A DNA stretch of 64,000 nucleotides. Source: Selaginella moellendorffii (taxonomy: Eukaryota; Streptophyta; Lycopodiopsida; Selaginellales; Selaginellaceae). This document shows, in pieces, positions 41,400 to 52,488 of this stretch. Below the pieces are notes generated by a model. It was not told the DNA's origin and did not search any database. It worked only from the letters and a program-made list of their open reading frames with translations. The stretch covers positions 372,001 to 436,000 of the forward strand of contig NW_003314295.1 of NCBI RefSeq assembly GCF_000143415.4. Reading direction: 5' to 3'. The translations under genes and the position numbers were made by a program. Position 1 is the first letter of the stretch. Every line of letters starts with the position of its first letter.

Positions 41400-44300
41400 G
41401 GAGGAGGCCTTGGCAGATCTGTAGGTGGTATTAATTGCTCCTGATCCCTTTGTATGAAGCGTTTCAACCGCTGCACATGCACAATCTCTGGAGGATCAAC
41501 CTGCTGGACATCATGCCGAACTTCATAAATTTGTTGTCCAACATGCTACAACACGTGATATGGTCCTTTCCACTGCACAAGGAGCCCCTTAGATAAACCA
41601 TATACCGTAAAATGGGGAAAACAGACTAATACCAAATCATCCATTTTGTACTCCGCATGTGGACGATGATGGGAGTTATAACGCTGTTGTTGTCCCACTT
41701 GTACATGGCCTAAGTGTTCGGCAGACTCTGCTTGGACAAGTGGAAGAATGCTCGTCAAATACTGATCCCACGACCTAGCATCGGCAGCTCGTGGCAATCG
41801 CAAAGGTAAACCCAGCTCTGTTGGTAATATTGGATCATAACTATAGAGGAGTTTATATGGTGAAGCACCAACAGAACTCTACACCCCTGTAACATACACA
41901 TACCGAAGAGACGGCAAATAACCATCCTAATCCAAATGCTAAAATCTCATCTCTTTGAATGTCCAAATGAATCGTTCCACCAGACCGTTTGATTGTGGAT
42001 GATAAACATTTGTGAAAGTGTGGCATATCCCTAACCAAGACGTCAAAAGATGAAATGCCTCAGCCATAAATGCAAGACCATTATCCGAAAGAATCCACTC
42101 TGGATAAGAATATTGGAACACCACTCAATTGAGGAGGAAGTATCCAACAGCAGTTGTAGAGGCGCTAGCAAGAGCACCAACTTCCACCCAATGAGTTAAG
42201 TAGTTAGAAACAATAATAACATACTCATTGCCAGCAGTCGACCATGGAAAAGGTCCCATAAGATCAAACGCCACCAACTCAAATAAAGGGGAAACTGTAA
42301 TTGACTCTAACCATCCTTCCACAACCCGAGGGGGAGTATTACGAGCTTAGCACCAAACACAGCTACGCACATACCGGATAGTATCACGTCGCATCTCTGG
42401 CCAATAGAAAGACCTGCGTAGCTTCTCAGTTACATGACGATATCCCATATGCCCACCTAGAATAGGAGAATCATGGTAGGCATAGAGAAACCGCAGGATA
42501 AAGACAGAAGGCACCACCAGCTGTAAATGATTATTAAAATTTATCCCCATAAAATAAAGAAAGTCATCTTCAAGACGATATTAAGAATGTAAATGCCGGA
42601 AAGGCAAGTCATCAGCAAGTGATGTAGGATTCTCAAACGCATTTCGAAGCCTTCGAATCCACAACTCAATCTTTTGAGCCTCACGAACTTCATCAACAGA
42701 AGGTAGATCTTGCTCTGCACCTTGTGGACACTAAACGTCAGGTATAACAACCGCCAACGGCATACAATCCTCATCTAGAAAATCCATAGAGGCTGGAACA
42801 ACAGGCTTGTCAAAAACATGAGAAGAGATTGGAGAAGGAAGAGGAGCTCGAGAAAGGGCATTAGCATTAACTATAGAGTTCCCTGGGCGATGAACAATAT
42901 CAAAATCATATATTTGAAGCTTCAAATCCCATTAAGCAGGATGACAAAATAGGTTCTTCCGCTTCAATAATGAAGTAACAACGGCATGATCACCTTCAAG
43001 TAACATCCAAGAACCATGTAGATATGCATGAAGTTTCTTGAAACCTCAAACTGTTGCTAACACTCATTCTCTGTCATGGAGTAGTTCATCTCCGCTAGTT
43101 GTAATGTACGGCTTATATATGCAATGGGATGACACTGACCAAGCACGCTCAAGCTCTCTTGCCTCAACACAACTCCAAGACTAATGTCAGAAGCATCCAC
43201 GCAAAATAAAAGGTCAAGTGTAGTTAGGATATGCCAAAACTGGAGGAGTCGTTAATAGCTTTTTGAGATCCATGAATGCCCACTCACAATCTGGAAACCA
43301 GATGAAAGATGATGTTGATGACTTCAGCAACGCTCTCAACGGTGCAGTGTGATCAAAAAGATGATTCACAAAACAACTGAGATACTACATTTTGCCCAAG
43401 AAGCGCTGCACATTATTCACACACTTTGGAGTAGAGAACTTTAGAACCGCCACAAGTTTGTTAGGATTAACTTGCAAACCCTCACGAGAAATACGGTACC
43501 CAAGATAAGTTGTGTCCTTAGACCCAAACACGCACTTTGACCGCTTCAACTTTAAACTAACGTCGTGTAACCGATCCAACACTTTACAAACATCACGAAT
43601 GTGCTCCTCCCACATCCCCTTCGAGTGGATCAAAACATCATCAATGAAGTCAACAGTCACCTCTGGCATATCGCAAAGAACCTTATCTATCATCCGTTGG
43701 AAAGTTGCTAGAGCATTGTTTAAACCAAACGGCATCACCAAGAACTTGTACAAACCAAACGGTGTATGAAAACTAGTCTTAAGAATATCTTCTTCGGCCA
43801 TTGGTACTTGCCAGTACCCAGAAGCAAGATCTAGCTCGGTGAACTAACGACTTCACCTCAAACGATCCAAGAGATTAGCAATGTGAGGAAGAGGAGCTGA
43901 AAGACGGGCAGCGAGAAGTGGAAGAGGCGACGTCTCATAACGTTGTGCCAAGTGAAGAACATCATCAAGGGTGGAGGGAGCAAGTGCATACACAAGTTCG
44001 ACAAAATCTTGACGAAGTGCTGGCCACAACATTTTTAGCTTGATCCGCTCCCACATATTTGGCTCCGCACAAAACAAAAGACTTCAGAAACGAATGCCAA
44101 ATTGCATCACTGATTCAGATGGCCCTTGGCAAAGACAATGCAATTGTTGGAAAGCATCATCACAGTCATCAGCATGTCTGAAGGCCCGTTTGAAGACGTC
44201 CAGGAGAACACTCCAATCCCCATGAGTGGCTATGCTCAGACCATTGTACCATTGCAACACTGTCCCTTGGAGACATATGGGAAACTCATGCAAACGTCGA

Positions 44301-45425
44301 GCATCATCCCAAGAATGATATGTGGCAATCATCGTGAAGTGATCGAACCACTGGTACACATCATCCCTAAGATTCCCACGAAAGAACTTTGGCCAAACGC
44401 GAGGATTAAGGGCAGGGTTCCATGCTCCACCCTAGGGGGAAAATTTCCAGAGGGGGGAAATAAAACCCTGGGTTCCATGCCCCCCCTAGTGACATGGCAC
44501 TAAAAATGGGGGGGAAGTGGGGAACCCGGTGTCCCCTCCGTAAATTTCTCCCGGAGCCTGGAACTCGGTAAAATACACAAATAAAATAATGCCATGTGGC
44601 AAAATTGCCACATCATCTAAAAATTTGACCCGCCCTAATTTTGCCGCTGTGTGAGCATGCGAGTTCTTGGAGGGTTTTGGGGGGGATTTTTGCAGTGATT
44701 TGAGAAGGAAGTTTGTAAGAAATGGAGAATCGCTCACCCTCACCTTATCCATAGTTGCAATTTGCCTATTATTTTAATTCATCAATAGCTCAAACTCATG
44801 TAAGTATGAAATTTTGTAATTCTGAAATTTTGCTTGTTTTTCTTAATGTCCAGGGAGGAGAGGGTTCTTCTTTTAGTGCTAGCATGGGATTTATGCCAAA
44901 TGTAACTATGATCCAAATACTTTTCATTTTCTCTTTGGTTTTTTTCTTTTGTTTAGTAAAATTTTGCAATGGTTTTTAGCCTATCATTTCTACATTCAAC
45001 CCAATGATTGGATTTGTTCCAAGTATCCCTACAATGCAAGCTAACTTCAATTCATCGAGCTAAGTATTTTTTCCAATTGTTTTCCTACTTTGTGCGCTCA
45101 ATTTAGGGTAAACAAAATTGGCACCCTAATCCTTTATGACGTGGGAAAAAAAATGCTAATGTGTAAACTTACGTGGCATATAAAGAAGGGTAGCCATTAA
45201 AAAAAAGGGGAGGGGATTTTTTTTTGGAGGGGGAGAGAAATTTCTAGGTGGGTGGAGCATAGAACCTCGCCCTAACACCAAGAGTAGGAGGAGTTGTACC
45301 ATGTGTCGTGAATGCCGCATCAATTGTGTTTGATTGGTCAATTGCAAGCACATAGCATCAAGCAATTGTACCAACTGTTGCTCCAAAGTCAAAGGAGGAG
45401 ATTGCTGATCTGCCATGAAGACGGA
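41400..45425 (-). pseudogene. Decayed gypsy gag-pol (41 kb element)
   Basis: Reading right to left on the minus strand: gag start (MADQQSPPLTLEQQL near 45.41 kb), Harbinger-like insertion, gag (44.4-43.9 kb), an abrupt join into RT (43.8-43.4 kb, FIDD near 43.65 kb), RNase H (43.25-43.0 kb), integrase zinc region (CVWC near 42.35 kb) and core (42.3-42.0 kb), then the tail (41.8-41.5 kb). Stops and frameshifts are frequent. The gag-to-RT join near 43.85-43.86 kb removes zinc knuckle, protease and the RT N-terminus. Confidence 0.88.
44410..45272. mobile_element. Non-autonomous PIF/Harbinger-like DNA transposon (863 bp)
   Basis: Terminal inverted repeats start GGGCAGGGTTCCATGCTCCACCC on the left and, reversed, GGGCGAGGTTCTATGCTCCACCC on the right. 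A TAA target duplication is present (44407-44409 and 45273-45275), and removing the element restores the gag reading seen at 12.69 kb. TIRs starting GGG and a 3-bp TWA duplication fit PIF/Harbinger. The interior is AT-rich, has no transposase and only chance ORFs. Confidence 0.85.
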
Positions 45426-45568
45426 CAAAGAAAGAGCAAAAGAAGAGAAACAACAAAAAGCGAGAAGGAAATGGGAGATCTAGACAATACAAAAAGCTAG
45501 ATCTAAACCAAAATCCCAAATTCAAACATTATTCAAGGACAATCAAAAGTGCCCCTCACCTTCACCAA

Positions 45569-45744
45569 TGTGAGTGCTTGGAATATGGAAAAGAAATACA
45601 GAAAATATGCATATCAATTAGCCCAAAAACCCTAGCTTATATATAGGAGTGAGTGGTTCGGATTGAAACCAATCCGACGGCTATCAAAATCCCACTATGC
45701 TAATATTAGTATACAACATCATAGCCGTACACTTAGCCCTCACA
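45569..45744 (-). repeat. 5' LTR of the 41 kb gypsy element
   Basis: 176 bp with intact termini. Beyond it on the minus strand the leader starts TTGGTGAAGGTGAGGGG, where a tRNA primer site is expected; the tRNA cannot be named. Confidence 0.9.
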
Positions 45745-45748
45745 ACAG

Positions 45749-47319
45749 CAAAAAGAAATATAAGTTTAAACAAGAAAAATATAAAAGAAATGCTACTTAT
45801 AATACTTACAGAAATATGGCAATGAATATGTGATTTCGCATGGAAGCATTATATTTTTATACATATGCAAATTTATTTTTTTGTTTTGAGTTACATGTAA
45901 AAATATTATGCATACAATCACTTTTCAATTGGTATATAAGCAATTAAAATGCCATTGTGTTGTCATGAGATATGTTATATATGAATGGGGTATAGCAACT
46001 CATATTACCATATACACATCATGCCATGTCATTTTAGACAATATGATATCATTGCAATTTAGTAAGGGGTTTTTTTCTCATTCTTGTGAGTGCGAATTTA
46101 TAATGAGTTAATTGTGATCATTTCTCTCCTCTCATTTCTGTTAGTTATAATCCATTTTTCATGGTTATTGCTCATTTCTCATAACTATAGCTTATTTCTT
46201 GCAATTGTGGTTCATTTCTTATAACTTAAAAGTGTTATGCACCTTAATCTATTTATTGCACCTCTCATTTTTTGTAATCTGTTTGCAATATGACACTTTA
46301 ACTTAGTGCCACAATAAGTGTGATTAATTGGAGTGTAGTGGCAAATGCAATTAATTGGAGTGTAATGGTGAGTGCAATTGATTGGAGTGTGGTGGCAAGT
46401 TTGATCAATTGCAATGTGGTGGTAAGTGCAATAAATTGAAGCACATTAATGAGTTCAATCAATTGGAATATAAAGGCAAAACACTTCTTTAGTTTTTTCT
46501 CAATTTTGTAACTCTCTAGCATTCACTTACGTAAAAGTTCCTTCATTTCTTCATTTGTTGTAAAACCATTAACTTACAAAATGCTTTATTTCGTTAAAGT
46601 GGAGCTTTTCATTATCCCACTTATGGTGTGTGGCCACATGCCATTTTTATAACAACAATAAAAAATTGAAGTTTTAGCTTTATAATTTATAAATTAAAAA
46701 CTTTTCATATGATTTTGTGTTATAATATTGTGAAATATAAAAAATAAATTAAAAAACTGATAGAAATATTAATAAATATTAATTAAGTACTAGGAAATGG
46801 CATGTGGACACATGCTAATTAATGTCCCACTTTACTGAATAAGTTCCACTTTAACGAAATAAAGCATCAAAGTATTTTTCATTACCTTTATCAAAGAGAG
46901 TGTCTAAAGAGCCTATAATATTTTAAAATTTAACTTGCACATTTGAAAAACATCACCTAAAAACTTAACCCTATTGACATGTAAAACCAAAATCTAAGAT
47001 GGGATGCAAAAAATTATATATATAGCATTATTTTATGAGTCACACACAAGTGTTACAATAATTTAAACACACATGTGTTTTATTTTTATATATTTTGCAA
47101 ATGTGAAAGATAATTTACTAGATTATCTATCCTAGGTACATCTCCTCTCTTTGGAGGTGTACCTCCCCCCAAAATACTTCAGAATTTAATAGTGTAAAAA
47201 TAATAAATGAAAATATATTAAAACTTAAACATTATAATTTAAAAAAAATTAACTAAAACTTTAGAAATAATATAGTAAATTGTTATTAAATCATCTCTTC
47301 TAATAAAAAAGTATGCTTT
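45749..47319. other. AT-rich spacer, right half (module 4)
   Basis: No gene seen. Minisatellite at about 46.31-46.48 kb, a MITE at 46581 and the hairpin near 47.14 kb. Confidence 0.7.
46581..46867. mobile_element. MITE, 287 bp, long terminal inverted repeats
   Basis: The ends ATGCTTTATTTCGTTAAAGTGGA are inverted copies, and similarity extends imperfectly inward for roughly 70 bp (gtggccacatgcc against the reverse of ggcatgtggacac). Flanked by caaa on both sides (46577-46580 and 46868-46871). Other copies of this spacer read straight through acttacaaagtatt, proving insertion. The interior is AT-rich and non-coding. The superfamily is unclear from a 4-bp duplication. Confidence 0.9.
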
Positions 47320-47494
47320 TGTGAGGGCAAAGTGTACAACTACGATGCCATATACTAATATTAGTGTAGTGGGATTTTGGTAGCCGTCGGATTGGTTTCA
47401 ATCCGGACCACTCGCTCTTGTATATAAGATAGGGTTTTTGGGCTAATTGATATGTACATTTCTGTATTCCCTTTTTATATTCCATGCACTCACA
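47320..47494 (+). repeat. 5' LTR (47 kb element)
   Basis: TGTGAG...CTCACA, 175 bp, with tatataag near 47420. The leader after it starts ttggtggaggtgaaggg. Confidence 0.9.
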
Positions 47495-47727
47495 TTGGTG
47501 GAGGTGAAGGGCACTTTTGATTGTCCTTGGGGAGTGCTTGGATTTGGGATTTCAGTTTAGATTTAACTTTTGCATCGTCTAGATCTAACTTTTTCCATTT
47601 CCTTTCTTTTGTTCTTTCCTTTCAGGATTTTGGTTTAAATCTAGCTTTTTGCATTGTCTAGATCTACCATTTCTTTCCAGCTTTTTGTCATTTCTCTTCT
47701 TTTGCTCTTTCTTTTTTGTTCATCTTC

Positions 47728-49125
47728 ATGGCCGATCAACAATCTCCTCCTTTGACTCTAGAGCAGCAGTTGGTTCAATTGCTTAATGTTATGCGCTAGC
47801 AATTGAATAACCAAACTCAATTGATGGCGGCATTCACGGCACATGGTCTAACTCCTCCTGCTCTTGATGCCAATCCTTGTGTTTGGCTGGAGTTCTTTCG
47901 TGAGAATCCTAGGGATGATGTGTACCATTGGTTCAATCACTTCACAGTGATTGCCACATATCATTCTTGGGATGATGCTCGATGTTTGTGTGAGTTTCCC
48001 ACGTGTCTCCAAGGGACGGCATTGCAGTGGCACAATGGATTGAGTAGATGCAAAAGCTAGATCTAAACCGAAATCCCAAATCCAAGCACTCCCCAAGGAC
48101 AATCAAAGGTGCACGTGGTCCAACTCCTCCTGCTCTTGATGCCAATCCTCGCGTTCGGCCGGAGTTCTTTCGTGGGAATCTTGGGGATGATATGTACCAT
48201 TGGTTCGATCACTTCACAGTGATTGCCATGCCTTCAGACATGCCGACGATTGTGACGATGCTTTCCAACAATTGCATCGTCTTCGCTAAGGGCCATCTTG
48301 AGTCGGTGATGCAATTTGGCGTTCGTTTCCGAAGTCTTTGCTTCGTGTGGAGCCCAATATGTCGGAGCGGATCAAGCTAGGAATGTTGTGGCTAGCACTT
48401 CGTCAAGATCTTGTCGGCCTTGTGCATGCACTTGCTCCTGCCACCCTTGACGATGCTCTTCGCTTAGCACAACGTTATGAAACATCGCCTCTTCCACTCC
48501 TTGTTGCATGTCCTTCAACTCCACTTCCTATAAGTGATGGTCCTGTTCCAATGGAGGTTGATGCTGTTGCTACTTGAGTCCACGGACAAGGGCGAAGACG
48601 TGGTTGTGGCCGTGATGTTTGTTGTTAGGCATCTAATGAAGTTGGTCATACTTATCGGCGTTGTTGACGCTTTTCGAATTGGCGACCTCCATTTCCTGGA
48701 TGGAGACCTTGGCGTCAGCACCGTCCCGTTGGTGCTGCTGCGGTGGAAGGTTTGGACACCGAGGTGCATCCGGGAAATGAGGAGTCGCGCGAGTAACAGA
48801 GGGACCTTGCGCGAATAAGTCAGTGACCCCTCCATCTTTCTTTCGAGAGTATCATCAAGGGGTTCACTTGGCACCAGTTCATCCAGTGTTTACTTTCCAA
48901 GCTCGTTTTTATAACAAGAGGTCTTCTATTCTTCTCTCCGTGTTGGTTGATACAGGTTCGAGTTTATCTTCTATTGCTCGACCTATTGCCACACGTTGTT
49001 GCCTACACTTGCATCGTGTGGCGGATCTAGTTTTCATTCTTTATAGCAACGGCCGTACACATGCATGTGCACGAGATGAGGCGAACCTGGTTGTGCATGT
49101 GGGTGATCTCGAGCTTGAGTTGTAG
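47728..49125 (+). pseudogene. gypsy gag-protease, scrambled
   Basis: Gag starts at ATG 47728 (MADQQSPPLTLEQQL), meets TAG at 47797 and continues to TAG 48058. The capsid-like region (WFNHFTVIATYHSWDDAR) is then partly repeated after an inverted leader segment. A zinc-knuckle region (ASNEVGHTYRRC) near 48.64 kb is preceded by a stop. The protease active site DTGSS lies near 48.95 kb in a frame open from 48823 to 49125. Confidence 0.85.
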
Positions 49126-49254
49126 TCATTATGGGTGGTGCCGAGTCAAGCTTTTAACCTCATTCTTGGTATGGATTGGTTGCAGTGTAATCATGCCAAG
49201 TGTGATTTTGAGGCTTTTCCCCCTTGTCTCATACTTCTTTATGTTTCATCCATA

Positions 49255-49475
49255 TGAGGAAATGCCAGGTTAAGGATTTTCCTCAGCTCCTCCTTAGACA
49301 CTTTAACCTTGAGCGATCCAGCCGATTGATTCGGGCAAGCATAGCACGCTCCTACACATGCGCTGGAGCTTGCTCCCCTGCATCTTGAAGCTCATCCCAA
49401 GCTCCTTGGACTCGGCTGCCAACCTCGTCTTTTTGAGCACCAGCACCACCACTGGCTCGTGGCGCTGCTGCTGCC
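49255..49475 (-). pseudogene. B3-gene C-terminal domain, decayed copy
   Basis: Recognisable by sequence match to 14560-14795, with a deletion removing part of the SPGSIVEGSS coding stretch and several substitutions. Fused on its 3' side to the gypsy fragment. Confidence 0.6.
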
Positions 49476-49716
49476 GCTCTAGCAGGGAAATCCTTTATTG
49501 ACTGCTATTGACTGGGCATTGACTGGGCCGTTAGCTCGCCTGCTCTGTGTGATCCTCTTCTTCCTGTGCTTCTTTTTGAGCAGCAATAAGGAATGCCTGG
49601 CTATGGCGGGGATATGCGTGGAGGGGCAATTCCTGTGCACCTTCACAAGCGACTAGGCGTGATGGGACTATTGTTGTAAGTGCCACTACATCAAAGGCAA
49701 CAGTGAGATTTGCAAG
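49476..49716 (+). pseudogene. Cys-rich secreted-peptide-like gene, subfamily 2 (copy 3), truncated
   Basis: Signal-peptide core, the first two cysteines and the shared TAG/TGA pair are present. It stops after NSEIC, where it is fused to the short-ORF region, so the last four cysteines are lost. Confidence 0.5.
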
Positions 49717-50134
49717 TAGAAATTCGTTTTTTCCTCTCTTAACCTGTCCTCCACGTCTTCCATAATTCCTAACTGATGTTCCACATTTCATAATCTCTGT
49801 CCCATATCTTAGCAATTGAGTATTGATGTTCTTGATCAAGCCCCCCAAGGTCACTGGAGCCACATTTTCTTTGCACCAATAATACGGCATATCTTGGCAA
49901 CTAACAACGCAGCATCGTTTCCTTCGCTCGTAACATAGCTCTAGCTAGGGCTAAAGGAAGACTCACGGCCATACTGAGATGGAACGCCACTAAAGCTCAA
50001 ACACTAGAACTGGAAAGATCTCTTCATTGCCAGGTATATGAAGTACAAACAACAAAGGTTTCCTGCTCCTAGTTTTAGTAATGCTTGTGATACAAGATTG
50101 TTTTCGATCATCCCCCAAGGGGCTGATTCGACGA

Positions 50135-50500
50135 TCAGTGGTGAGCTCTCTTGCTCGGTGGCCCGGCTTGTTGTTGCTGAAACGCCAGTTGCCTTGTGAA
50201 GTAGTTCATCTCCTTAGCCAGTTGCCTCCTGTTCGCTTCCTCCTCTTGCTGGAGCGCCAGGGCTACCATCCGTGTGATTCGGTCGGCATGGGGAGGATCC
50301 AACGCCACCTCGTCGTCCATGTAATGGCAGTCCGGCCTGAGCGCCCTCTTGTTGTTGGTCTCGGCCCAGTGATCATAGTCCGCGAAGTCGAAGCTATCGT
50401 ATTGTTTCACCCGGATGCTCCTATTGTTACCAGCCTCGATCGCCAAGTCGTCAATCATGTGCTTGAGCTCAACATACCGCTCAACGTCCACCGCCACCAT
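50135..50500 (-). CDS. Conserved 121-aa segment (minus subfamily, copy 3), open
   Basis: The only open copy in the minus subfamily. Distinguishing residues are MDDEVAL, ALALQQEEEANRR, EMNYFTRQLAF and the ending SKRAHH. It directly follows the third NTPase copy, the expected position of the last exon. Confidence 0.6.
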   Translation of the reverse strand: MVAVDVERYVELKHMIDDLAIEAGNNRSIRVKQYDSFDFADYDHWAETNNKRALRPDCHYMDDEVALDPPHADRITRMVALALQQEEEANRRQLAKEMNYFTRQLAFQQQQAGPPSKRAHH

Positions 50501-52282
50501 CTCCGATCTGCTTCGCTCGTGAGAAGTTCTTCTGGACTCACTAACCCTATACAAAACAAATGGATATGCCACTTTTTTGCCAAATATTCTTTCATTATCT
50601 TTAAGACAAAAAAAAGGTTTTAACCGGCTTATTGAAATATTTTTAAATTTGTTTTATGGAGCAGCGATCTCCACAGATTTGAAGAGCTAGGAGCGAGGAA
50701 CTAGAAATTCGTGGATTCAACCAGAGTTTCAAAGACTTGTTTTGTCCCTGAATTTTTTCCATCTTTCACTGAGCTCATCGATGGCATCAACTCTCTGCTT
50801 TCAGGATTTAATCTCCTCGTCATCCGTCCAAGCATCAATCCCGTCCTCAGTCCAAGTCGTCCAGCAAGAGTTTCTGCCACCAGCTGGGACGCTCTGCATG
50901 TATAGCCCCTGGTAATTAATCCGCTGGAGAAAGCTCCCACGAAAATTCGCCTTGCATGTGCGCGGCTGCGGGGTTAAAAGGAGACTGCATAAACATGCAC
51001 ACACTTGTCAATTACAAAATCATGCAAGGAGAGTAGGGGAGAAAAACAAGAACAGTACACACACACCGAAACAAGAAACACCAGGGGAGAAAAAAAAAGT
51101 GGCAGCCATGCCTCCAATGATGTCCTCTAGATCTGTAATTGTACATGGCACCTCGATCTCGTGCAGGGCGCTTCATCCAAACGCAATTAAAGCAAGCTTT
51201 TGCATGCGGTTCAGAACTTCCCTCTCCTCTCTTTCAAATGCTTCCCTGAAGCCCTTGCGTGAGTCGTCGTCCATGGGAGGCAGGACAATGGTCATCTGGG
51301 GAATAGGCAGATCAAGCCTTTTCCACGAATGCCTGCCAGTCTTCGTAACCTTTGGCTGACCGTCTTCAATCACGTAGTCCCTCAAACCCATGAAACTCCC
51401 CGCTTGCTTGATGCTTAACTCCTGGATTATAATTTATCATGTTCACAAGCTCCCCATTCCCCAGCACATCCCTGTATCGCCTCTTGAACGCTTTTAACAG
51501 CTCCGAAGGCTTTTAGGCATCCATATGGAAAGTCACAAACTGGGCCTCATCCATTGTCCTCTCAGCGGCATCAGCACCATTCCGGGATGGACTTGCGAAG
51601 AGGACCCTCCTTCCTCGTGTGGCTCTATATCCTTGAAAGCTATCGTCCACAAGGAGCCAAGTCCCTGCTAAGCTCAACAGGTCTGTCGGAACTTTAGATC
51701 TCTCCGCCCAGCGAGATGATGATGAAGACCCTGGCATCCACAAACAGTTGCACTAAAATGTATCTCCAGCTAGTTCCGCATCGCTGAGGAGCTCGCGAAC
51801 GAAGTACCAGATGCAGCACGACTTCCTATCCCCGGATTACCGGAGATGTGCGCGAAGATGCTGTGGCCGTGTCTCAGCTGACGATAGATCTTCTCGTAAG
51901 ACTTGCGAACGAGGATGTCGGCATGGTTGGCTGTGAGCTCGGCTATGACGGCAGGGAGCCTCAGAAATCCTTCCGCATCCCAACCCCTGCACAGGTGCGA
52001 GCGGGTGTCCGGGGGGAAAGTCTTGTCCTTGGCAAAAGGGACTGCATAAACAAGCACACACTTGTCAAAGTTACAAATCATGGAAGAGCAGAGGAAACAT
52101 ACACACAACGAAAACAAAAAGACTGTACCTCGAATGATATGCTCTGCCCCGGCGTCGAACTTGACACGGTTTAAGCCATCGTCCACGCTCATCCGGCTTC
52201 TTGTAAAAGAAGCTTAGGGCGCCAGCCGTAAGAACCTCTCCGACCCGCACTTTGCCATTCTTTAGACAGAACTTGAGCTTGT
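50501..52282 (-). pseudogene. Crinkler-like NTPase gene, third copy, 5' truncated
   Basis: It lacks exons 1-2 and the start of exon 3: at 52282 the LKFCLKNGK exon is joined to sequence from the end of an E segment (cttggctcctcactcctgagc). The NTPase core at 52192-51770 nearly equals the second copy, including the one-base loss at Walker A, and the downstream WLLVDDSFQGYRATRGRRVLF part has lost about 20 bp near 51697. The shared TAA after FHMDA is present at about 51513. The E segment follows near 50.65-50.95 kb. Confidence 0.65.
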
Positions 52283-52488
52283 AACTTGGCTCCTCACTCC
52301 TGAGCTCTTCAAATCGGTGGAGAGCATAAAACAAATTTAGTAAACCGGTTAAGTTGCTGAAAACCTTTATCTTAAAGATGGTGAAACAATATTTGGCGAA
52401 AAACGTAGTATATCCGTTTGTTTCGTATAGGGTTTGTGCTTGTAAAAGGGAAACTAGAAGAACTTCTCACGAGCAGAGCAGATCGGAG

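Larger units (their letters stand above)
41170..45744 (-). mobile_element. Ty3/gypsy element with perfect 4-bp target duplication
   Basis: LTRs of 175 and 176 bp bound the element; acag flanks it on both sides (41166-41169 and 45745-45748). The position within the spacer equals that of the element at 9660. It keeps integrase, which the 9660 copy has lost, but has lost protease and the start of RT, and it carries a Harbinger-like insertion in gag. Confidence 0.95.
47320..49248 (+). mobile_element. Ty3/gypsy 5' half (LTR-gag-protease), rearranged
   Basis: It inserted into the spacer after aaagtatgctt. It carries the 5' LTR, leader, a duplicated gag with an inverted leader piece inside, zinc knuckle and protease, and ends near 49248 where it is fused to the B3 C-terminal fragment. 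The rest of pol is gone. Confidence 0.9.

Noticed and set aside
44486-44752. 88-aa minus-strand ORF in the Harbinger-like element
   Set aside because: No transposase or DNA-binding motif; the element looks like a deletion derivative and the ORF overlaps its sub-terminal repeats.
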